64,000 bases of DNA from Petrosia ficiformis (Eukaryota > Porifera > Demospongiae > Haplosclerida > Petrosiidae). Location of the stretch: positions 1,275,001 to 1,339,000 of the forward strand of contig OX345642.1 of the NCBI GenBank assembly GCA_947044365.1, written 5' to 3'. Numbering within the stretch: position 1 is the stretch's first letter; each line of letters begins with the position of its first letter. The notes beneath the pieces are model-generated. The model saw only the letters and a program-made list of their open reading frames with translations, did no database searches and had not been told where the DNA came from. Made by a program: the position numbers and the translations under genes. Shown here piece after piece: positions 56,401 through 64,000 of the stretch.

Positions 56401-56854
56401 TGGTGAACTACTACATGATACATGTCACTTATAATCTTTTATCATAATGTTAAAATATCATTCCATTATTCTATTATAGATATCTTGAGAAACAATAATT
56501 CTTACAAAGAACAGATCAAAGACAATTTGAACAAGAAAGAGATGAAAGATTAAAAAGATTCAAACGATTATATTAATAATTATACTTCTCTCTCTTCTGT
56601 CACCATATTTAAATGATCCCCATAATTATTTTCAAACTTTGTGAAGTGCTTTTATTCATTATCAAAAAATAGATATTAATATTAATATTACTTAAATAAT
56701 AACAGATAGTGTAAAAGTAAGTAATAATAAAGAATAAAGAATATAATAATATACATAATGTCTTGTTAAGTAATAAGAATGTTTCTGTCTGTCAATTATA
56801 AATATGATCACATGTACTGTAACACTGAATTTACTTTGGTTGACAGATTACCAA

Positions 56855-59800
56855 GAATCATTGAGTTAGTTCAATATCAATTACTAGCGATGTGATATAG
56901 AGTATCACTGAGTTAGTACATTAGTAGATATTGATCAGCAAGTATCACTGAATTAGTACATTGGTAGATATAGATTACTAAGTATCACTGAGTTAGTACG
57001 TTGGTGGATACAGATTACCAAGTCTCACTGAGTTAGTATGCCGGTAGATATAGATTACTAAGTATCACTGAGTTAGTACGTTGGTAGATATAGATTACTA
57101 AGTATCACTGTGTTAGTACATTGGTAGATATTGATTAGCAAGTATCACTGAGTTGGTACGTTGGTAGATATATAGATTACTAAGTATTACTGAGTTAGTA
57201 CGTTAGTAGATATTGATTACTAAGTATCACTGAGTTAGTACTTTGGTAGATTACCAAGTATCTCTGAGTTGGTACATTAGGAGATATTGATTACCAAGTA
57301 TCACTGAGTTAGTACATTGGTAGATATTGATTAGCAAGTATCACTGAGTTAGTACGTTAGTAGATATAGATTACTAAGTATTACTGAGTTAGTACATTAG
57401 TAGATATTGATTACCAAGTATCACTGAGTTAGTACGTTGGTAGATATTGATTACCAAGTATCACTGAGTTAGTACGTTAGTAGATATTGATTACCAAGTA
57501 TCACTGAGTTAGTACTTTGGTAGATTAGCAAGTATCTCTGAGTTGGTACATTAGGAGATATTGATTACCAAGTATCACTGAGTTAGTACGTTGGTAGATA
57601 TTGATTAGCAAGTATCACTGAGTTGGTACGTTGACATATATATAGATTACTAAGTATTACTGAGTTAGTACGTTGGTAGATATTGATTACCAAGTATCAC
57701 TGAATTAGTACGTTAGTAGATATAGATTACTAAGTATCACTGAGTTAGTACGTTGGTAGATATAGATTACCTAGTATTACTGAGTTAGTACATTGGTAGA
57801 TTACCAAGTATCACTGAGTTGGTACGTTGACATATATATAGATTACTAAGTATTACTGAGTTAGTACGTTGGTAGATATAGATTACTAAGTATCTCTGAG
57901 TTGGTACGTTGGTAGATATAGATTACCTAGTATTACTGAGTTAGTACATTGGTAGATATTAATTAGCAAGTATCACTGAGTTAGTACGTTGGTAGATATA
58001 GATTACTAAGTATCACTGAGTTAGTACATTGGTAGATATAGATTACTAAGTATCACTGAGTTAGTACATTGGTAGATATAGATTACCAAGTATCACTGAG
58101 TTAGTACGTTAGTAGATATTGATTACAAGTATCACTGAGTTAGTACGTTGGTAGATATAGATTACTAAGTATCACTGAGTTAGTACGTTGGTGGATACAG
58201 ATTACTAAGTATCACTGAGTTAGTACGTTGGTAGATATAGATTACTAAGTATCACTGAGTTAGTACATTGGTAGATATAGATTACTAAGTATCACTGAGT
58301 TAGTACATTGGTAGATATAGATTACCAAGTATCACTGAGTTAGTACGTTAGTAGATATTGATTACTAAGTATCACTGAGTTAGTACATTGGTAGATATAG
58401 ATTACTAAGTATCACTGAGTTAGTACATTGGTAGATATAGATTACTAAGTATCACTGAGTTAGTACATTGGTAGATATAGATTACTAAGTATCACTGAGT
58501 TAGTACATTGGTAGATATAGATTACTAAGTATCACTGAGTTAGTACATTAGTAGATATTGATTACAAGTATCACTGAGTTAGTACGTTGGTAGATATAGA
58601 TTACCAAGTATCACTGAGTTAGTACGTTGGTAGATATAGATTACTAAGTATCACTGAGTTAGTACGTTGGTAGATATTGATTACCAAGTATCACTGAGTT
58701 AGTACGTTAGTAGATATTGATTACCAAGTATCACTGAGTTAGTACATTGGTAGATATAGATTACTAAGTATCACTGAGTTAGTACATTGGTAGATATAGA
58801 TTACCAAGTATCACTGAGTTAGTACGTTAGTAGATATTGATTACTAAGTATCACTGAGTTAGTACATTGGTAGATATAGATTACTAAGTATCACTGAGTT
58901 AGTACATTGGTAGATATAGATTACTAAGTATCACTGAGTTAGTACATTAGTAGATATAGATTACCAAGTATCACTGAGTTAGTACGTTAGTAGATATTGA
59001 TTACAAGTATCACTGAGTTAGTACATTGGTAGATATAGATTACTAAGTATCACTGAGTTAGTACATTGGTAGATATAGATTACTAAGTATCACTGAGTTT
59101 GTACATTGGTAGATATAGATTACTAAGTATCACTGAGTTAGTACGTTGGTAGATATAGATTACTAAGTATCACTGAGTTAGTACATTGGTAGATATAGAT
59201 TACCAAGTATCACTGAGTTAGTACGTTAGTAGATATTGATTACTAAGTATCACTGAGTTAGTACATTGGTAGATATAGATTACTAAGTATCACTGAGTTA
59301 GTACGTTGGTAGATATAGATTACCAAGTATCTCTGAGTTAGTATGTTGGTAGATATAGATTACTAAGTATCACTGAGTTAGCATGTTAGTAGATATTGGT
59401 ATCACTGAGTTAGTACGTTAGATTACTAAGTATCTCTGAGTTAGTACGTTGGTAGATATAGATTACTAAGTATTACTGAGTTAGTACGTTGGTAGATATA
59501 GTATTACTGAGTTAGTACATTGGTAGATTATCAAGTATCACTGAGTTGGTACGTTGACATATATATATATATAGATTACTAAGTATCTCTGAGTTAGTAC
59601 GTTGGTGGATATAGATTACCTAGTAATACTGAGTTAGTACATTGGTAGATATAGATTACTAAGTATCTCTGAGTTAGTACATTGGTAGATATAGATTACT
59701 AAGTATCACTGAGTTAGTACGTTGGTAGATATAGATTACCTAGTATTACTGAGTTAGTACATTGGTAGATTACCAAGTATCACTGAGTTAGTACGTTGGT

Positions 59801-60165
59801 AGATATAGATTACTAAGTATTACTGAGTTAGTACGTTGGTAGATATAGATTACCTAGTATTACTGAGTTAGTACATTGGTAGATTACCAAGTATCACTGA
59901 GTTGGTACGTTGACATATATATAGATTACTAAGTATCACTGAGTTAGTACATTGGTAGATATAGCTTACTAAGTATCACTGAGTTAGTACATTGGTAGAT
60001 ATAGATTACTAAGTATCACTGAGTTAGTACATGGGCAGATATTGATTACTAAGTTGGGGTGAAACAATATCTCACGTAATAATTACTGAAGTTGATCAGA
60101 TTGTATTACAATATAGATTAGTCAGTATCATTGAGTTAGTACGTTGGTAGATATAGATTTCTGAG
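56855..60165. repeat. 40-bp minisatellite array B (3.3 kb)
   Basis: Same 40-bp unit as array A (GAGTTAGTACATTGGTAGAT / ATAGATTACTAAGTATCACT), with its own variants (TTAGCAAGTATCAC, GACATATATATAGATTAC). It lies at the equivalent place, between the CFDP1 pseudogene and the smaller Death-ankyrin gene. Confidence 0.93.
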
Positions 60166-60174
60166 TTAGTACAA

Positions 60175-60378
60175 TTACAACAGTAGTTGTTTGGTTGATT
60201 GAGAGTAATGGTCACATGATTTATACATATTTCTGAAGTAGTTCAATAGTACATATATATATGTCATTAATATTTTAGCAGAATATTGAAATGTGGGCTG
60301 AAAAAGTTTTGACTGTATTTCTTTTTGCAGTTTCTTCATACTAAGGAATGGATTTTTCTTTGTATGCAATTCTTTCTT
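60175..60378 (-). pseudogene. Orphaned C-terminal tail of the 726-aa Death-ankyrin gene
   Basis: Directly after the TGA at 60379-60381 the same frame stays open to 60175. Its first part resembles the lost tail of the 3,077-aa paralogue (KKELHTKK against KKELNTKN, then PTFQY against SPYQRF). It is probably now 3' UTR. Confidence 0.65.
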
Positions 60379-62559
60379 TCATATCAACAACGAAACCTGG
60401 GATGACTTTATAGTACTTTGACTTGTGTCAGTAGATAGGTTTTGTTCCTCTGAAGTGGTCTCATGAATTTCACTTTCCGGAACTGGACCTTCAATTCCAC
60501 CATGTTGTAACAGAATATTCATAGTTGCATCTTGTTCAGCTGCTTGAGCAAAGTCAAGAGCTGTGTGTCCAAATTCATCTATCTTGTTAACATTAGCACC
60601 AGCTGTAATAAGAGCCTCTACTATATCAGGGTGTCCACAAGATGATGACATCATGAGAGGAGTGACACGATGAACAAACTCAACATCTTGTGATATCTTA
60701 CCAGACATCAACTTATCTACTACTGATCCTAAATCACCTTCAAAACAAGAAATAATAAGATCTGTTTGGTCAGAAACAATATCTACTCTATTTAACAACC
60801 ATCTAATGATTGGAACATGACCAAAGAAACAAGCACAGTACCATCCCATTGATAGGCTTTTTAAACTCAACTCGGTATGTTTCAGCAAGATATTCAAACA
60901 TTCAATATTACCACTAATAGCAGCAAATGCTAATGAATCTATTGATACTCCATGAATAGTAATAAAATAATGTGGATTTGCATTATACCTCAATAATACT
61001 TCAATAATATCGGAATTACTGGCAATCATTAATGCTGTATATCCATCGTTGTCATGAATATTAGGATCAGCACCATTTTGGAGTAGTATATCTACCACCT
61101 GTTGATGACAATTCTGACAGGCATACATTAGGGCAGTATATCCTTCTTTGTTCTGAACATTAGGATCATTGTTGTATTCTACTAGTAGCATCTCAACTAC
61201 TGATAAGTGTCCTAGTACACAAGCTGCTATTAAAGGTGTTGATCCTCTATGTGTGAGGATGTTGATATCTGCATTAGATTGTAGAAGTAATAAGAATATC
61301 TCTTTTGTTTTGGAAACCATTAATGCTGTTTCGCCAGTGTTATCCTGAAGATTTATGTTAGCACCTCCTGATACTAGTGTTCGTACAACCTTTTCGTGTC
61401 CAGCCTCACTTGCTAACATTAGTGCTGTCTTTCCCTCACTATTACTATAGTTTATATTAACTCCCAAGTCTAGTAGAAACTGAACTGCTTCATTATTACC
61501 AGACTGTGATGATTCTAGAAAGGCTGAATCAAAAGTGAAGTATTCATTATCATCTTTCATTAAAATTGCTATATTGTTAATCATCATTTCAAACACACCA
61601 AGAAGATACATAAACTCCATGTGCTTTGTTGCTAATGCTACTAACATCTCAACTTGAGACTTTGGAACTAGAAACCTGATACACAGGCTTCCTTCCTCAA
61701 GTTTTATGTGATTAAGAAGATAACGTTTTTTAGAGAAGATATGTTCTAAAAGTTTGTTTAAGCATCTCATTTTTTCCTTTCTCCAACGCTTACTTACTTT
61801 CAGAATAACTTCACATGTAGGAGTGACACTTTGTGTTGGTAGTAATGCTTGCTCAATAGCATCTTTGAGCTCTTGTAATGTTGTCAGTTCTTCAAATGCT
61901 TCTACATCTGTAACATATTCTTTAAGCTTAGTTTGAACATCACCTTGGACAAACTGTTCCACTATTTTCTCAATGAGTTCGCAATCCAAAAACGAGAAAT
62001 ACGGACGAAGCTTGTGGAATAGATCATCGATATCTTTTGAATCTGTTAGTATCAACTGTTCATCTTCAAGGTGCCTCTCAAGATATCGTGAGATGTGTTT
62101 TATTGCTATCTGACCTCCAGTAATAGCACTGTCAAGCATATCTCTGATGTTTGTTTCCAATTGTGCAAACCTGTTGTGAAGCCCCACAAGTTGTGTAGCT
62201 ATTTCATCTGCTGTGTCAATTTTAACTTCAACCTTTCTCTCTTCCACTTTGAGCTGCTTTGCTGAGTGACTTACCAGAAGCTTTCTTTCTAGAACTGAAG
62301 CTAGTTCGTGTTGCCTTTCTTTTTTCAAAGCATCATAAACGTGGTCCCATGTGGCATCTGGGTATTCTGTTAGCCATGTTGCATATAGCGCAAGTTTTCG
62401 ACGTTCGGTACCCTGGTGATCAGCTTCAATTTGTTCAATCGTGCTGTTAGTAATGTAGGGTAAATGGATACCAAATGTTTGCCAATGTACTAGTGGAGAT
62501 AGGTATTCAACTAGTTGATGTACCAAAGGTCTGGAAACCATAGGAATATCATCTGACAT
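60379..62559 (-). CDS. Death-domain ankyrin-repeat protein (726 aa), paralogue of the 3,077-aa gene
   Basis: Single exon. I place the start at the ATG at 62559 (MSDDIPMVSRP), matching the start of the larger paralogue; an upstream ATG (62607) would add 16 poorly conserved residues. A Death domain (about 12-92) shows LVHWQTFGIHLPYI, KLALYATWL and ATWDHVYDALK. One copy of the helical/beta module follows (about 105-330: DIDDLF, SFLDCELIEKIV, RWRKEKMRCLNKLLEH, CIRFLVPKS, LLGVFEMMINN, YFTFDSAFLES). About ten ankyrin repeats and the cap cassette (CFEGD...TPLMMSSSCGHPDIVEAL) come next. The tail stops at SSQVSLLI because a TGA replaces the AAA codon that continues in the larger gene; in-frame sequence homologous to its tail follows. 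Function is inferred only: an intracellular scaffold with Death-domain signalling. Confidence 0.9.
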   Translation of the reverse strand: MSDDIPMVSRPLVHQLVEYLSPLVHWQTFGIHLPYITNSTIEQIEADHQGTERRKLALYATWLTEYPDATWDHVYDALKKERQHELASVLERKLLVSHSAKQLKVEERKVEVKIDTADEIATQLVGLHNRFAQLETNIRDMLDSAITGGQIAIKHISRYLERHLEDEQLILTDSKDIDDLFHKLRPYFSFLDCELIEKIVEQFVQGDVQTKLKEYVTDVEAFEELTTLQELKDAIEQALLPTQSVTPTCEVILKVSKRWRKEKMRCLNKLLEHIFSKKRYLLNHIKLEEGSLCIRFLVPKSQVEMLVALATKHMEFMYLLGVFEMMINNIAILMKDDNEYFTFDSAFLESSQSGNNEAVQFLLDLGVNINYSNSEGKTALMLASEAGHEKVVRTLVSGGANINLQDNTGETALMVSKTKEIFLLLLQSNADINILTHRGSTPLIAACVLGHLSVVEMLLVEYNNDPNVQNKEGYTALMYACQNCHQQVVDILLQNGADPNIHDNDGYTALMIASNSDIIEVLLRYNANPHYFITIHGVSIDSLAFAAISGNIECLNILLKHTELSLKSLSMGWYCACFFGHVPIIRWLLNRVDIVSDQTDLIISCFEGDLGSVVDKLMSGKISQDVEFVHRVTPLMMSSSCGHPDIVEALITAGANVNKIDEFGHTALDFAQAAEQDATMNILLQHGGIEGPVPESEIHETTSEEQNLSTDTSQSTIKSSQVSLLI

Positions 62560-62579
62560 TTTGTACTTACGAATATAGC

Positions 62580-64000
62580 ACGTATTCTTTAGTACTCCTA
62601 TATACAATAAAAGATGATAGACTAATGAAAGTCTTGAACTATCGCTTTAGTAAATTATTATTATTAATGATCATGTGAAAATATAAACTTTCAAAAACTG
62701 CTGTAGTATGAACATACCATAGTTCCGCAAAATTTTCAATATTTCATTGAAAACAAAATCATGGTATTGCACATAAGTATTTCACAAACTGTGAATCGAT
62801 TTGCAAATATTATCCTAAATAAATGAGACTAGAGCTGGGATGAATATACCAATTCTTGGTTCATTTAGTATGCATTCAAAGATAAATATTTCTATTCAAG
62901 CTTCACTTATATGCTAACATCAATGTTTGTGTAACAGTGAACAAGTAGGTGTGGTTCCATAAGCAAAAATTATTATCACAGTTCAGGAATATTTATTCAC
63001 TAAAAATTTATTGCGCTGTGCAGACGTTTCTCATCCAATAGGCCCAGCCTTCTACTGATGTGTACCACAATGGTGTATGGTCTATTCCCTTTCTGTCTAG
63101 TCTCATTTTGTCTGATTATATATTCTATTTCATTTTGATTAAATTATATTTCAGTATAATAATGTAACACATATCTTTCTCCTTAATATCATACCAGCAT
63201 ACACGTTTCAAACCAGTAATAAAAATCAAGATGACACATGTAAAAATGATAGATGTACAAACGTAAAGTAACAAGGTAAGGATGGATAATTACATCAAGA
63301 GATCATTTTAATTATTTGACTAGAATTGCCCCTATGTACGATATTCAATTTTTTATGTGATTATCATCCATCTAGAGTTCTATCTAATTATTGAGGTAAG
63401 TGGGGTACAAGCTTCCATCCTAAACACTCCAGCTTCTATCCCAAAACTTACTTCAGTCTTTGTTATAAATAGCTATTTTACACTTAACATGAATAATCAA
63501 TTATGGCTTGAATCATCAGTTATGGAACATTCATAAAGTACCAACATTCATAAAGCACCAACATTCATTCATAAAGCACCAAAAACTTAAGTTCCTCAAT
63601 CTGGTGCATATACCCTTCTTGCACCCTCCCCCTTGGGCCACTACACAGCCCATTCATTGTGGCACCACTTACACATACTTCTACCCACTCTTAGATAGAA
63701 CCCTGTCATCCCTACATTGTTTCTTAGGTTTTTTATACATTTACCAATTCATATTATCTGCATCATTATAGAAATCTAAAACATTGTATAATTCAGCTCA
63801 CCTTTTCTTCAGTACTCCTATGATAAGATGATGAAGACAGCAATGATTCAGTAATAGCCCTGATTAGGAAGACTCAGGAAGTAATTGTAAGGTATAATTA
63901 TTAAATTATAGCCAATGCAAGTCACCACATTAAAGTTAAGTTAATACTTCATATTACTATAGCTTTTGCACATGTACATGTATATATATACTCTCTATGA
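62580..64000. other. Upstream region of the 726-aa gene, no gene recognised
   Basis: Holds the promoter side of the smaller Death-ankyrin gene, a half copy of the 52028-type hAT MITE (62830-62975), a short CATAAAGCACCAACATTC repeat (63530-63585) and a segment resembling Death-ankyrin 5' flanks (63795-63840). Confidence 0.45.
62830..62975. mobile_element. Left half of a 52028-type hAT-like MITE
   Basis: Begins TAGAGCTGGGATGAAT and tracks 52028-52165 through AAGCTTCACTTATATG, CATCAATGTTTG and GTGTGGTTCCATAA; the right end was not found. Confidence 0.5.

Larger units (their letters stand above)
54238..56576 (+). pseudogene. CFDP1-psi: CFDP1 pseudogene (copy of the 3' part, exons 5-8)
   Basis: Relics of exon 5 (about 54238-54285, AAACCACACCTATCATCA and ACACAAACAGATAA), exon 6 (55121-55175, lacking an 18-bp piece present in the intact exon), exon 7 (55235-55298) and exon 8 (56480-56576) are in the same order and strand as the intact gene. 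The intervening introns are also recognisable, so this is a DNA-level duplicate, not a retrocopy. Exon 7 has a TAG in place of the Trp codon after SRLD and a further deletion; exon 8 has a TAA after EKQ. The 5' half of the gene is absent. Confidence 0.9.

Overview
The window is animal nuclear DNA, AT-rich and dense in microsatellites and minisatellites, with GT-AG introns from under 100 bp to about 8 kb. The proteins include a CAS-family SH3 adaptor, a POGLUT2/3-type O-glucosyltransferase, a TMEM170-like protein, a CFDP1/Bucentaur chromatin protein, and two Death-domain plus ankyrin proteins whose distinctive middle module I associate with demosponge predicted proteins. A demosponge is therefore my best guess; this is inferred from family content, not proven. 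Most of the short ORFs, such as the runs of Met-Tyr-Val-Cys or His-Thr-Tyr-Ile, are translations of microsatellites and are not genes.

Layout, left to right. 1-10244 (-): 5' part of a POGLUT2/3-like gene; four exons are visible and the gene runs off the left edge. 10589-12819 (-): complete two-exon CAS-family adaptor. 13066-21527 (+): three-exon TMEM170-like gene with an 8-kb satellite-filled intron, facing the CAS gene across a 246-bp shared promoter interval. 23604-24388 (-): three-exon small membrane protein resembling SMIM13, facing CFDP1 across only 96 bp. 24485-32099 (+): complete eight-exon CFDP1/BCNT gene. 32.4-38.3 kb: a 5.9-kb array of a 40-bp minisatellite containing a 1,784-bp higher-order duplication. 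38596-47829 (-): single-exon 3,077-residue Death plus ankyrin protein. 47.9-54.2 kb: relics, a 28-bp minisatellite and hAT-like MITEs. 54.24-56.58 kb (+): broken copy of the CFDP1 3' end. 56.86-60.17 kb: second array of the same 40-bp minisatellite. 60379-62559 (-): 726-residue paralogue of the Death plus ankyrin gene. 62.6-64 kb: non-coding, with more relics.

The main structural story is a segmental duplication. The block 'CFDP1 3' exons, then 40-bp minisatellite, then Death-ankyrin gene in convergent orientation' occurs twice (about 30.6-47.9 kb and 54.2-62.6 kb). In the second block the CFDP1 part is dead, while the Death-ankyrin gene stays open but is shortened at its C-terminus. A third, decayed Death-domain start lies at 48.7-48.9 kb. 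The large gene has grown internally: its architecture is Death domain followed by three copies of a [helical/beta module, ankyrin array, C-terminal cap] unit, whereas the small paralogue has one unit. DNA-level duplications of 3,495 bp and 501 bp are visible inside the reading frame.
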